Source of the DNA: Thalassospira sp. ER-Se-21-Dark
Lineage (GTDB): Bacteria > Pseudomonadota > Alphaproteobacteria > Rhodospirillales > Thalassospiraceae
Direction of reading: 5' to 3'
Assembly: GCF_017922435.1 (NCBI RefSeq)
Contig: NZ_VDEZ01000002.1
Coordinates: forward strand, 558,001-622,000
DNA length: 64,000 nt
In this document: positions 42,742 to 51,903 of the stretch, piece after piece
Position numbering within the stretch: position 1 is the stretch's first letter
Layout: every line of letters starts with the position of its first letter
The notes under the pieces: generated by a model
Told to the model about the DNA's origin: nothing
The model's database searches: none
The model's input: only the letters and a program-made list of their open reading frames with translations
Position numbers and translations under genes: made by a program

Positions 42742-43845
42742 TTACCTTTGTTCGCCTTTGCGAAGCTCTTTTTCAAGATAGGCGGAATATTTCGCCATCG
42801 AGAAACAGATCAGGAAGAATATTGCCGCGGCGAAGGCGTAACCTTCGACGTAATATTTGGTCCAGGCCGGGTCACTGCGCAGTGCCAGCTTCACCGTGCC
42901 AAGGAAGTCAAACAGGCCGATAATCACGACCAGTGTGGTGTCCTTGAACATGGAGATAAAGCTGTTGACGGTCGGCGGGATCACCAGACGCAGTGCCTGC
43001 GGCAAAATGATCAGACGCATCGACTGCCAATAAGACAGCGCAAGACTGTCACCAGCCTCAAACTGACCACGCGGAACGGCCTGCAGACCTCCACGGAATA
43101 CCTCGGCGAGGTAGGCGGCGGTAAACAGGATAATACCGATCTGCGCGCGCAGCAGCTTGTCGATGGTAACCCCATCTGGCAGGAACAGCGGGAACATAAC
43201 CGATGCCATAAACAGAACCGTAATCAGCGGCACACCACGAATGACTTCGATGTACACCACGGAAACGGTTTTGATGGCCGGCATGTGCGACTGACGACCA
43301 AGCGCCAGCAGCAGCCCGAACGGGAAAGCAAAGATCACACCGATCGAGGACAGGATCAGGGTCAGCGGCAAGCCACCCCAATAGCTGTTCTGGACATAGG
43401 TAAGGCCAAACACACCACCCCACATGAGGATGGCAATAATCGGCACACCAATGACCCACATCGGAATGATTGCCTTGCGCAGGCTCGGATACTTAACCGC
43501 ACCCAGACTGCCGCAAATGATGCCCATCAGAAGGATCATGGCAAGAAGCGGCCGCCACTGTTCTTCAAACGGGTAGGTGCCAAACAGGATCAGTCGTAAA
43601 TTGGCATTAACGAACCCCCAGCAGGCACCTGTCGCTTCCGCGCAGGCCTCAATTGACGGCGCCAACGTCGCATTGATGATGGCCCACTCGACGATTGGCG
43701 GGATCAGCCAAACGAGAAATGCGATCGAACCAAGGGTCAGGAGGGTATTGAACCATCCGTCAAACAGGTTCTTTTTCGACCATGCCACGGCACGCTCGGA
43801 AAAGGTGCCGGTCGGAAGAGGAGGTAATTTTGCGTTTTCTGACAT
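42742..43845 (-). CDS. aapM: General L-amino-acid ABC transporter permease M
   Basis: The 367-residue permease begins with a long N-terminal segment (TM near 33-52, then a periplasmic loop with two Cys in [11 protein letters not shown]). A BPD_transp_1 domain with the EAA motif [36 protein letters not shown] near residues 270-305 completes it. The text [25 protein letters not shown] is typical of AapM/BztC. Residue count matches AapM (about 365-385), which is longer than ordinary polar amino-acid permeases. It pairs with the upstream permease, with 1 bp between them. Confidence 0.93.
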   Translation of the reverse strand: MSENAKLPPLPTGTFSERAVAWSKKNLFDGWFNTLLTLGSIAFLVWLIPPIVEWAIINATLAPSIEACAEATGACWGFVNANLRLILFGTYPFEEQWRPLLAMILLMGIICGSLGAVKYPSLRKAIIPMWVIGVPIIAILMWGGVFGLTYVQNSYWGGLPLTLILSSIGVIFAFPFGLLLALGRQSHMPAIKTVSVVYIEVIRGVPLITVLFMASVMFPLFLPDGVTIDKLLRAQIGIILFTAAYLAEVFRGGLQAVPRGQFEAGDSLALSYWQSMRLIILPQALRLVIPPTVNSFISMFKDTTLVVIIGLFDFLGTVKLALRSDPAWTKYYVEGYAFAAAIFFLICFSMAKYSAYLEKELRKGEQR

Positions 43846-43846
43846 G

Positions 43847-45043
43847 TTACCTCTCCACCAGTGCCATTTTCTTGTTGAACCAGTTCATAAAGAGCGAGGT
43901 CAACAAGGACAAACCAAGATAGATCGACATGAAGATCGAGATGGCCTCAATCGCCTGACCTGTCTGGTTCATGGTCGTGTTGGAAACAGAAACCAGATCC
44001 GGATAACCGACGGCAACAGCCAATGAGCTGTTCTTGGTCAGGTTAAGATACTGGTTGGTCAGTGGCGGGATCGCGACACGCATGGATTGCGGCAGGATCA
44101 CCTTGCGAAGCGCAATAGAACGGCGAATGCCCAAACTGTCGGCAGCTTCCCACTGGCCATTCGGAACAGCCTGAATACCGGAACGAACAACCTCGGCAAC
44201 ATAGGTCGAGGTGTAAACCGTAAGCCCGATCAGAACCGCCATGAATTCAGGCGAAATGTTGTAGCCACCCTGAATGTTAAAGCCTTTGAGGGCCGGCATG
44301 CTCATGTCGGTCGGAGCGCCACCTGCCAGATAGGCAGCCAGAACGAGACCGACGAAAATACCGATCCCGGCAAGAAGCATCGGGAAGGGTTGACCTGTGG
44401 CGTCCTGGCGTTTCTTGGCCCATTTCTTGACGAAATAGATCACAACGCAGGCAATCACGGCCGCAATGGTCATAAGGGTATAGGCGTTATCAGGTTCCGG
44501 CACCGGCAAATACATACCGCGCGACGTCAGCAAAACACCGGGTAGAGGCTCCAGCGCGTCGCGTGGATGCGGGAAAGCGCTTGGAATAAGTGCGTACCAG
44601 AAGAACAGTTGCAACAGGACCGGAATGTTCCGGAACGTTTCAACATACACAGTCGCAAGTTTGCGAACGATCCAGTTCGAGGACAGGCGCGCAACGCCAA
44701 AGATTGTCCCGATAATCGTACACAAAATGATCCCAAGCAGTGACACCTTCACAGTGTTCAGAAGACCGACCATCAACGCCGTCGCATAGTCGCTTTGGGC
44801 GCTGTAATCGATCATGGTTTCACTGATCTCGAAGGAAGCTTCAAGATCAAGGAACCCGTAACCGGTTGAGATGTTCTGTTGTTCAAGGTTGTACAAGGTG
44901 TTGGACACCAGGTACCAGCCCGCAAGAACGATCAGTCCAATTGCGACGACTTGATAAAGCACCGCACGGACGTTTTCGTCATTGAGATAATCAACGAGGC
45001 CCTTGGAACGAACATCCCCCGGGGCATTTTGAGGCTTACTCAT
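43847..45043 (-). CDS. aapQ: General L-amino-acid ABC transporter permease Q
   Basis: The 398-residue permease has TM1 at about 29-48, then the family block FEISETMIDYSAQSDYATALMVGLLNTVKVS, VARLSSNWIVRKLATVYVETFRNIPVLLQLFFWYALI, and the EAA motif AVPNGQWEAADSLGIRRSIALRKVILPQSMRVAIPP. These match AapQ/BztB of alphaproteobacterial general amino-acid importers. It is followed immediately by aapM. It is 117 bp downstream of the binding protein gene, with a strong hairpin between them. Confidence 0.93.
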   Translation of the reverse strand: MSKPQNAPGDVRSKGLVDYLNDENVRAVLYQVVAIGLIVLAGWYLVSNTLYNLEQQNISTGYGFLDLEASFEISETMIDYSAQSDYATALMVGLLNTVKVSLLGIILCTIIGTIFGVARLSSNWIVRKLATVYVETFRNIPVLLQLFFWYALIPSAFPHPRDALEPLPGVLLTSRGMYLPVPEPDNAYTLMTIAAVIACVVIYFVKKWAKKRQDATGQPFPMLLAGIGIFVGLVLAAYLAGGAPTDMSMPALKGFNIQGGYNISPEFMAVLIGLTVYTSTYVAEVVRSGIQAVPNGQWEAADSLGIRRSIALRKVILPQSMRVAIPPLTNQYLNLTKNSSLAVAVGYPDLVSVSNTTMNQTGQAIEAISIFMSIYLGLSLLTSLFMNWFNKKMALVER

Positions 45044-45092
45044 ATGACCCTCAGGTGTAGATTGTATCCAAAATCAGCAAGCACCTAACGAA

Positions 45093-45130
45093 AAGCTCCG
45101 CCCATGCGTTTAGGCAGTGGGGCGGAGCTT
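45093..45130 (-). terminator. Intercistronic hairpin after aapJ
   Basis: A perfect 11-bp stem AAGCTCCGCCC/GGGCGGAGCTT with a 16-nt loop lies about 30 bp after the aapJ stop. On the minus strand it is followed by TTCGTT. It probably stabilises aapJ mRNA or attenuates transcription into aapQMP. Confidence 0.7.
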
Positions 45131-45160
45131 CGTAGGTTTAGGCAGTCGGTTTGCTAGCGA

Positions 45161-46183
45161 TTAGCGAACCGGCCATGCGTACTGCAGGCCACCATCGGTC
45201 CACAGAGCGTTCAGACCACGCTCAAGACCGAGCTTGGCGGTAACGTTTTTCTCATAGCTTTCGCCATAGTTACCAACCTGCTTGATGATGTTGTATGCCC
45301 AAGCTTCGTCAAGACCAAGAGCTTCACCCATGCCCGGCGAAACGCCAAGAAGACGCTGGATACCCGGGTTGGTGCTGTTTGCTTTCATGTCGTCAACATT
45401 TTCCATGGTGACGCCATATTCTTCTGCTTCAACCATTGCAGCAAAAGCCCAGCGAACGATGTCCGACCACTGTTCGTCGCCCTGGGCGACAACCGGGCCG
45501 AGCGGCTCTTTGGAGATGATTTCCGGCAGGATCACATAGTCAGCCGGATTTTCAGCCATCTGGGTACGGATGGAAGCAAGACCCGAAGCATCGGTGGTGT
45601 AAACGTCGCAACGGCCAGAGAAGAAGGCAGCGGTTGCTTCGTTGATGTTCTCGATAACGACCGGCTCGAAGGACATGCCTTTGGCGCGGAAGTAGTCAGC
45701 GAGGTTCAGCTCGGTCGTGGTGCCCGGCTCAACGCAGACGGTCGCACCGTCAAGCTCGGTTGCGCTGGAAACGCCAAGAGCTTTCGGGATCAGGAAGCCC
45801 TGACCGTCATAGTAGTTGATGCCGACAAAGGTCAGACCCAGTTTCGCATCACGGGTGGTGGTTGCAGTGGTGTTACGCGACAGGATGTCGATTTCACCGG
45901 ACTGCAGAGCCGTGAAGCGCTGTGCTGCGGTCAGCGGGGTGTACTGAACAGCGTTCGCGTCGCCAAGAAGTGCAGCAGCGGTTGCACGGCAGACGTCAAC
46001 GTCAATACCTTCCCATTTACCTTCGGCATTGGCAGCGGAGAAACCCGGAAGACCGGTGTTCACGCCGCACTGAACGAAACCTTTGGCCTTGATGCCGTCA
46101 AGCACGGCACCTGCCTGTGCGTTCTGCGCGGCAACGGCTGCAACGGTCATTGCGCCAGCGGCAAGGATCGTCTGGATTTTCAT
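45161..46183 (-). CDS. aapJ: General L-amino-acid-binding periplasmic protein
   Basis: The 340-residue protein has a signal peptide MKIQTILAAGAMTVAAVAA... cut after AQA (about residue 24). The mature part starts GAVLDGIKAKGFVQCGVNTGLPGFSAANAEGKWEGIDVDVCRATAAALLG, the standard opening of AapJ/BztA. Further marks are RFTALQSGEIDILSRNTTATTTRD and the C-terminal GLQYAWPVR. It binds a broad set of amino acids and starts the aapJQMP operon. GGGAG lies upstream of its ATG. A long AT-rich promoter region (46184-46641) precedes it. Confidence 0.95.
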   Translation of the reverse strand: MKIQTILAAGAMTVAAVAAQNAQAGAVLDGIKAKGFVQCGVNTGLPGFSAANAEGKWEGIDVDVCRATAAALLGDANAVQYTPLTAAQRFTALQSGEIDILSRNTTATTTRDAKLGLTFVGINYYDGQGFLIPKALGVSSATELDGATVCVEPGTTTELNLADYFRAKGMSFEPVVIENINEATAAFFSGRCDVYTTDASGLASIRTQMAENPADYVILPEIISKEPLGPVVAQGDEQWSDIVRWAFAAMVEAEEYGVTMENVDDMKANSTNPGIQRLLGVSPGMGEALGLDEAWAYNIIKQVGNYGESYEKNVTAKLGLERGLNALWTDGGLQYAWPVR

Positions 46184-46641
46184 AAGATAGCTCCCTTATT
46201 AGCAAAGCATTGTTTTTAGCTTTTGTGCCACCCTGGATATGCACAGCCGCATATCCATCTGTCCGAAAAAGATCGGACCGCCAAATTAAGAAATTTTAGG
46301 CCGCCTTGTGTCAAGTGTGAAAAAAATTTGGCAACATTAGAACCTGCGGTGCTGCCTAAAAATTGAGGCTTTTTCTGCGGTTATATCGCGCGGAGATGCG
46401 ATCACATAAAATATACGAAACTTCGTTTGTCTCATATATTCAATAACCTAGTGGTAGTTTCGTTCTGATCACCGACAAGACCGAAAATTGCACGAACTTT
46501 TTTTCACCAAACAATCGGTCATGATCAAAAAAAGTGCATTAGTTCACACTGTTTAAAAAATACGCATCGTTGCACTGCGGAATCGGGAGCCGCATTCGCT
46601 AAGCATCGCGGCCTAGCATCTTGCAAAACCGGATCGGCACG
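46184..46641. other. AT-rich regulatory region upstream of aapJ
   Basis: This 458-bp non-coding region lies between aapJ and the terminator of the acetoacetyl-CoA synthetase gene. It is clearly more AT-rich than its surroundings. It includes CTTTTTTT...AAAAAAAG (about 46497-46534), able to form an 8-bp AT stem. I found no sigma-54 -24/-12 element and no ORF. It most likely holds the aapJ promoter and nitrogen or amino-acid control sites. Confidence 0.5.
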
Positions 46642-46670
46642 AAAAAGCCCCGCATCTCGAAGCGGGGCTT
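46642..46670 (-). terminator. Intrinsic terminator after acetoacetyl-CoA synthetase
   Basis: The 9-bp stem AAGCCCCGC/GCGGGGCTT with an 8-nt loop is followed on the minus strand by five T residues, 8 bp after the stop codon. Confidence 0.85.
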
Positions 46671-46677
46671 GTCTTGA

Positions 46678-48630
46678 TCAGGTTTTCAGTTCCGACAGGT
46701 TCGAAAACAGTTCCAGTGCCGTCGGGTTGGCCAAGGCTTCCTGATTTTTTACCGGCCGTCCGTGGACAACATCACGAACAGCAAGTTCGGTAATTTTCCC
46801 CGATTTTGTCCGCGGGATATCGGCAACCGCAAGCACCTTGGCAGGGACGTGGCGTGGGGTGCAGTTGTTGCGGATCTGCTTCTTGATCTTGTCGATCAGT
46901 GCGGTATCCAATTCGTAATTGTCGCGGAGCACAACAAACAGGATCACCCGAACGTCATTATCCCAGTCCTGGCCGATCACAATCGATTCCTGAATTTCAG
47001 GTAGTTTTTCTACCTGACGATAAATCTCTGCCGTGCCGATACGAACGCCGCCGGGGTTAAGGGTCGCATCCGAACGCCCATAAATGACCATGCCGCCATC
47101 ATCATCAAGCTCGACATAGTCGCCATGGCACCAGATGTTATCAAACCGGTCAAAATAGGCGCTGTGATACCGCGAACCATCCGGGTCGTTCCAGAAGCCG
47201 ACCGGCATGGATGGAAATGGTTTGGTGCAGACCAGTTCACCTTTTTCGTTCCGCACGGAGTTGCCATAGTCGTCAAACACGTCGACAGCAACACCAAGGG
47301 CACGGGTCTGGATGACGCCACGTTTGACCGGCAGGACGGGGCAAGCCAGCACAAAACAGCCAAGGATATCTGTACCGCCTGAGATGGACGCCAGATGGAT
47401 GTTTTCCTTGATGTCGCGATAAACGTAATCGAAGCTTTCCGGCGCAAGCGGCGAGCCGGTTGAGGTCATCGCACGAACAGTGGACAGATCGTGTGTTTCG
47501 CGCGGTTTGAGTTCGGCCTTGGCCAACGCATCGATATATTTGGCAGATGTGCCAAACAGCGTCATGCCTTCTGCATCGGCATAATCAAACAGGATATTGC
47601 CGCTCGGATAGAAGGGCGAGCCATCATAAAGCAGAAGCGTTGCACCGGCCGCAAGCCCCGCCATCAACCAGTTCCACATCATCCAGCCACAAGTGGTGAA
47701 ATAGAAAACGCGATCACCGGGCGCGACATCACAATGCAGGATATGTTCCGAAACCTGTTTCAGCAGTGTTCCGCCCGTGCCGTGAACAATGCATTTCGGC
47801 TTGCCCGTCGTGCCGGACGAGAACATCACATAAAGCGGGTGATTGAACTCGACCTGTTCGAAGACGATCTTTTCGGTCCGGAAGGGGGCAATGAAGTCGT
47901 CATAGGTCACGGCGTTGCGGATATCGGTGGTGTTGGTGCCATCGAAGGCATATGGAACGATCACAACCTTCTTAAGGCTATCGATACGTTCAACCACATC
48001 GTGGACTTTCTCGCGGATGTCGTGCTGCTTGCCGTTATAGTGATAACCGTCAACGGTGATCATTACGGTTGGTTCGATCTGGCCAAAGCGGTCTACAACA
48101 CCCTGAACGCCGAAATCAGGGGAGGCGGAGGACCACGTTGCCCCGATGGCTGCCGTTGCCAGCATCGCAATCACGGTTTCAGACATGTTTGGCATATAGC
48201 CGCATACGCGATCACCCTTGCCAACGCCCTCTGCGCGAAGGGCCTGCGAGAATTTCGATACCGCAATATTAAGTTCCGCCCAGGATAGGCGGCTTTTCAC
48301 CTTATCTTCACCCCAGAAGATCAGGGCGTCGGTGTCGTCATCACGGACCAGAAGGTTCTCGGCAAAGTTCAGGCGCGCATCCGGGAAGAATTGGGCGCCC
48401 GGCATTTTGTTGCCGTCGATCAGGACACGGTCGCCCCATGTTTCCGCTTTCAAATCGGCATATTCGATAAGAGCAGGCCAGAAACGCTCAATCTCGGCAA
48501 CGGACCAGTCATAGAGTTCGGTGAAACTCTGAAGGTTAAGCGCATGCTTTTCATTCACCCAGTCGCGAAAGCGGGTGACGTTTGCATTTTCAACGCGTTC
48601 TTTCGTCGGTTGCCAAAGAAAGTCGCTCAT
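46678..48630 (-). CDS. Acetoacetyl-CoA synthetase (acetoacetate-CoA ligase)
   Basis: The enzyme has 650 residues from the chosen start ATG at 48630 (a neighbouring ATG at 48633 is possible), behind AGAGGACTC. It belongs to the adenylate-forming acyl-CoA synthetases. The phosphate-binding loop MFSSGTTGKPKCIVHG, the TCGWMMWNW motif and the C-terminal RSDATLNPGGVRIGTAEIYRQVE hinge are visible. The final Lys-containing segment PRTKSGKITELAV carries the catalytic Lys. The N-terminus MSDFLWQPTKERVENANVTRF is specific for acetoacetyl-CoA synthetases. It activates acetoacetate for ketone-body or poly-hydroxybutyrate metabolism. A GntR-type palindrome lies 135 bp upstream. Confidence 0.93.
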   Translation of the reverse strand: MSDFLWQPTKERVENANVTRFRDWVNEKHALNLQSFTELYDWSVAEIERFWPALIEYADLKAETWGDRVLIDGNKMPGAQFFPDARLNFAENLLVRDDDTDALIFWGEDKVKSRLSWAELNIAVSKFSQALRAEGVGKGDRVCGYMPNMSETVIAMLATAAIGATWSSASPDFGVQGVVDRFGQIEPTVMITVDGYHYNGKQHDIREKVHDVVERIDSLKKVVIVPYAFDGTNTTDIRNAVTYDDFIAPFRTEKIVFEQVEFNHPLYVMFSSGTTGKPKCIVHGTGGTLLKQVSEHILHCDVAPGDRVFYFTTCGWMMWNWLMAGLAAGATLLLYDGSPFYPSGNILFDYADAEGMTLFGTSAKYIDALAKAELKPRETHDLSTVRAMTSTGSPLAPESFDYVYRDIKENIHLASISGGTDILGCFVLACPVLPVKRGVIQTRALGVAVDVFDDYGNSVRNEKGELVCTKPFPSMPVGFWNDPDGSRYHSAYFDRFDNIWCHGDYVELDDDGGMVIYGRSDATLNPGGVRIGTAEIYRQVEKLPEIQESIVIGQDWDNDVRVILFVVLRDNYELDTALIDKIKKQIRNNCTPRHVPAKVLAVADIPRTKSGKITELAVRDVVHGRPVKNQEALANPTALELFSNLSELKT

Positions 48631-48633
48631 CAT

Positions 48634-49051
48634 GAGTCCTCTGTTTCCTGCCGAACGTTTCGATCTCGTCGGCGCATCCTTTGAGGGCGCCAAATTGGTA
48701 GTCCTTTACCGCTTTTCTAGGCGTAAAAATGCGGACCAGCAAGTGAAGTAACACAGATGTCCTTAATTGGTAATACCAATTGACTTGTTTTTCATCATAT
48801 ATAAGGCGAGGTGTTGTCCTTAAGTGTCTGTATTGAAGGTATAATGATCTAACGTTTTGACGTGCAAAAATATTGTGAGTTGAAGCTTAAAAATAGCCCG
48901 TAAGGCTAATAAAATATCAAATGGCGGACGGTTTTTGTTCTATCGTGATTCGTTGGGTTGCGATGCCAGCGTTTCTTGCACGTGAAAACGCTTGCACGCC
49001 TGTCTGGGCATATTAGGTTGACACAGCATTTCATGAGACATGGAGATAACC
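48634..49051. other. Divergent region between acetoacetyl-CoA synthetase and moaB
   Basis: This 418-bp, AT-rich region contains the palindrome at 48765-48781 with the TATA-like ATCATATATAAGG just to its right. No ORF or RNA gene was identified in the rest. Confidence 0.5.
48765..48781. promoter_or_regulatory. GntR (FadR-subfamily)-type operator AATTGGT-N3-ACCAATT
   Basis: A perfect 17-bp palindrome reads AATTGGT AAT ACCAATT. This is the consensus operator of PdhR/LldR-like members of the FadR subfamily of GntR regulators. It lies 135 bp upstream of the acetoacetyl-CoA synthetase start and 271 bp before moaB. No GntR gene is in the window. Confidence 0.65.
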
Positions 49052-49582
49052 GTGGCAGGTATTGACGAAAGCCAACCCTTTGTATCGATCAATATTGCCG
49101 TATTGACCGTCAGCGATACGCGCGATCTCCATAACGACACCTCGGGCGAGGTTCTTTGTGAGCGCATCATCGCCAAGGGCCATCACGTTTACGAGCGCAA
49201 AATCCTGAAAGACGATCAACTGGCCTTGCGCAAGCAGCTCGGTGCTTGGTGCTCAAACCCGGATGTCGATGTGATCATTACCACGGGCGGCACAGGCGTG
49301 ACCGGGCGCGACGTGACGGTGGAAGCCCACCGGGCAATCTACGAAAAGGAAATCCCGGGCTTCGGCGAACTATTCCGTTGGATATCATATCAGAAAATTG
49401 GCACATCCACCGTGCAATCACGGGCGACCGCGGGGGTGTGTATGGGAACCTATATGTTTGCGTTACCCGGATCGACCGGGGCATGCAAAGATGCCTGGGA
49501 CGAAATTCTGACCTATCAGCTTGATATCCGTCATCGGCCGTGCAACTTCGTCGAGCTCATGCCGCGTCTTCTTGAAGAATAG
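49052..49582 (+). CDS. moaB: Molybdenum cofactor biosynthesis protein B
   Basis: The protein (176 residues from GTG 49052; an in-frame ATG at 49040 would overlap the ribosome-binding site GGAG) has the MoaB/MogA fold. Marks are INIAVLTVSDTRDLHNDTSG at the N-terminus, the molybdopterin-binding VIITTGGTGVTGRDVT and the C-terminal FALPGSTGACKDAWDEIL. MoaB adenylylates molybdopterin, or has a MogA-like role, in molybdenum cofactor synthesis. It is solitary here, with no other moa or moe gene nearby. The TSUP exporter follows 64 bp downstream on the same strand. Confidence 0.94.
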   Translation: MAGIDESQPFVSINIAVLTVSDTRDLHNDTSGEVLCERIIAKGHHVYERKILKDDQLALRKQLGAWCSNPDVDVIITTGGTGVTGRDVTVEAHRAIYEKEIPGFGELFRWISYQKIGTSTVQSRATAGVCMGTYMFALPGSTGACKDAWDEILTYQLDIRHRPCNFVELMPRLLEE

Positions 49583-49646
49583 GGGCGCACGCCGTTCATA
49601 TCCGTTGCCCGTGATCCCCGAATTCCCTAAATAACAAGGACTTCCG

Positions 49647-50414
49647 ATGGAATTTATCTCGGATCCGTTTTTCTATGTTGTCGGCATTCCCGCCGTCTTG
49701 ATCGCCGGTGTTTCAAAAAGCGGCTTTGGCGGCGGGCTCGGTGTTGTGGCTGTGCCTTTGATGGCGTTGGCGGTATCACCACAGGCCGCCGCGGCGATCA
49801 TGCTTCCCATCCTGTGCCTGATGGACCTTGCAAATGTCTGGGCCTACCGTAACCGCTGGGATCGCCGGAACATGAAAATCCTGGTGCCGGCCGCATTGCT
49901 GGGCATTCTTGTCGGGACATTGTCCTTCAGCTACCTGAACGAGGCGGCCGTCAAATTGATCATCGCGATGATCGCAATCATCTTTACCCTTGATCATTGG
50001 CTCCGTGGCCGAAAGGAAACCGGTGCACCGGGCAGGGCAACGATTGGCAAGGGTACAGTTCTTGGTGCGCTGGCAGGTTTCACCAGTTTCGTTGCCCACG
50101 CGGGCGGGCCACCGGTATCGGTTTATCTGCTGCCGCAACGAATGGACAAATCGATCTTTGTCGGCACGACAGTCATGTTCTTCATTGTCGTCAATTACGT
50201 CAAACTGATCCCGTATGCGCTGCTTGGGCAATTCGATGCATCCAACCTCGGAACATCACTTTTGTTCGTGCCGATCGCGCTGTTCGGGACGTGGCTTGGC
50301 TTGTGGGCGCATGACAAAGTCAGTGTCAAATTGTTCTACCGGGTTTGCTACAGCCTTTTGTTCCTTACAGGGATTAAGCTGCTTGCAGATTCGATCCTCG
50401 AATTTACAGCCTGA
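49647..50414 (+). CDS. TSUP/TauE-SafE family membrane transporter
   Basis: The 255-residue protein has about eight hydrophobic segments. The N-terminal motif GIPAVLIAGVSKSGFGGGLGVVAVPLMAL and the mid-protein GALAGFTSFVAHAGGPPVSVYLLP are repeat-related signatures of the TauE/SafE sulfite-exporter family. The internal duplication GxSKSGFGGG / GFTSFVAHAGGPP is normal for this fold. Members export sulfite, sulfoacetate or other organosulfur anions. The moaB gene upstream could share the transcript; sulfite oxidation needs molybdenum cofactor, but that link is only a suggestion. Confidence 0.88.
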   Translation: MEFISDPFFYVVGIPAVLIAGVSKSGFGGGLGVVAVPLMALAVSPQAAAAIMLPILCLMDLANVWAYRNRWDRRNMKILVPAALLGILVGTLSFSYLNEAAVKLIIAMIAIIFTLDHWLRGRKETGAPGRATIGKGTVLGALAGFTSFVAHAGGPPVSVYLLPQRMDKSIFVGTTVMFFIVVNYVKLIPYALLGQFDASNLGTSLLFVPIALFGTWLGLWAHDKVSVKLFYRVCYSLLFLTGIKLLADSILEFTA

Positions 50415-50689
50415 ACATCGCATCGGTTTGCGCGGTACTTTAACGCTCTGCGCTAACTGTCGGCGTGTCGATCAATGGTTTTGATGTGATGTATTCACTC
50501 GCGTCAGGGTGGAAATGGCATACGCCAATTAGATAGCCGTGTGGTCCGAATATAATCCTGTATTTACGTAATGGTATAAGTGGCTTATTAGATATCAGTG
50601 CTGCAAAGACAAGCAGAATGGATGGCGAATAGAAGCACGCGATCAGCAGCCAGGAGGAAACCTGATGCGCATATGGGAGCTTTATTTAA
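50415..50689. other. Intergenic region before the receptor-like gene
   Basis: These 275 bp are AT-rich between 50520 and 50600. The receptor frame cannot extend further upstream because a TAA codon lies immediately before its ATG at 50690. I saw no terminator or RNA gene. Confidence 0.4.
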
Positions 50690-51718
50690 ATGCCAGAAAG
50701 AATTCTGCAGGTTGCGACAGCAATTTCCGGGCAAGCCAATGATAAAATTACCGAAATCAAGGCCGTTACACGGGCAACACGAACCCTTGCACTTAATGCG
50801 TTGATCGAGGCCGCACGCGCAGGCCAAGTGGGCCGGGGGTTTGGCGTTGTTGCCAACGAGGTCAAGGAAATCTCTCAACGCGTGAACGTGATTACCGAAG
50901 AACTTGAAGACATGTTTCTGACGCTTGCCTCCGATCTGGAGAAAACAGCGCAGACGGTTCGTGGTGATCGTTTTGCCGACCTTGCCCGTTATTCTGTCGA
51001 ATTGATGGACCGCAACCTGTACGAACGATCTTGCGATGTGCGCTGGTGGGCAACCGACGCAGCCGTGGTCGATGTTTGCGAAAATCTGCAAGATCCGACG
51101 TTTGCATTGCGTGCATCGGAACGGCTCGGTGTGATCCTCGATTCCTATACTGTGTATCTTGATCTTTGGGTGGCTGATCGGAACGGCAACGTTATTGCCA
51201 ACGGACGCCCGGACTCCTATCGCGTCATGGGGCAAAATGTTTCTGATCAGGGCTGGTTTCAGGAAGCATTGCGCTGTCGCGATGGTGGACATTATGCCGT
51301 CGCGGATGTGGCAGCCAATTCGCTGTTAAACAATGCCGCAACACCGACTTATGCAACCGCCGTGCGCCGGGGCGGTGCCGTTGATGGCGATGTGATTGGT
51401 GTTTTGGGGGTTTTCTTTGACTGGGAAAGCCAGGCACCGATGATCGTCAAATCGTTAAACTTCAACGCGGAAGAACGTGAACGTACCCGGGTGATGTTGA
51501 TCGACGCAAAAAATCGGGTTCTTGCTGCATCCGATGATCGCGGCGTGCTCAGCGAAACATTTCATCTGCGTGTCGATGATCCTGCCCGTGGGGCCTATCT
51601 GCTTGAAGACGGATCCCTTGTGGCCTACGCCTTGACGCCAGGTTACGAAACCTATCAAGGGCTCGGCTGGCGTGGGGTTATCGTGCAAACACCACGATCG
51701 GAAAATGCTGCCGCCTGA
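50690..51718 (+). CDS. Soluble chemoreceptor-like protein: MCP signalling tip followed by Cache domain
   Basis: The 342-residue protein has no signal peptide or membrane segment. Residues ~28-62 match the highly conserved hairpin tip of methyl-accepting chemotaxis proteins (TRTLALNALIEAARAGQVGRGFGVVANEVKEIS), the part that binds CheA and CheW. The rest, about 105-335, resembles a double Cache sensor domain (DSYTVYLDLWVADRNGNVIA, DQGWFQEALR, GVLGVFFDWESQA). In ordinary receptors the sensor comes first and the tip near the end, so the order is reversed. Only one short helix precedes the tip. It may be a cytoplasmic sensor for a chemotaxis-like or c-di-GMP pathway. An in-frame stop directly before the start argues against a lost N-terminus nearby. 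Confidence 0.8.
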   Translation: MPERILQVATAISGQANDKITEIKAVTRATRTLALNALIEAARAGQVGRGFGVVANEVKEISQRVNVITEELEDMFLTLASDLEKTAQTVRGDRFADLARYSVELMDRNLYERSCDVRWWATDAAVVDVCENLQDPTFALRASERLGVILDSYTVYLDLWVADRNGNVIANGRPDSYRVMGQNVSDQGWFQEALRCRDGGHYAVADVAANSLLNNAATPTYATAVRRGGAVDGDVIGVLGVFFDWESQAPMIVKSLNFNAEERERTRVMLIDAKNRVLAASDDRGVLSETFHLRVDDPARGAYLLEDGSLVAYALTPGYETYQGLGWRGVIVQTPRSENAAA

Positions 51719-51759
51719 ACGTCGACGTCTAGGCAAACGGCGATATCGATCTGCTAAAC

Positions 51760-51800
51760 GAAGACGGGTACCTTGTGTTGGTGCCCGTCTTCTTTTGTTT
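51760..51800 (+). terminator. Intrinsic terminator after the receptor-like gene
   Basis: The stem GAAGACGGG/CCCGTCTTC with an extra TACC/GGTG pairing is followed by TTTTGTTTTG. Confidence 0.85.
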
Positions 51801-51903
51801 TGTGCTCAGGTGTTTGCGCTTGCCCCTTGGCATGAAAAGAGATAACGATGCTGTCACTTTATTGATAAAATGTCATCGTAGCTGCCTTGAAGGATGAAAG
51901 CTG

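Noticed and set aside
46184-46641. Sigma-54 promoter of aapJ
   Set aside because: No GG-N10-GC spaced -24/-12 element was found on the minus strand; GTGCCA near 46230 lacks the partner element.
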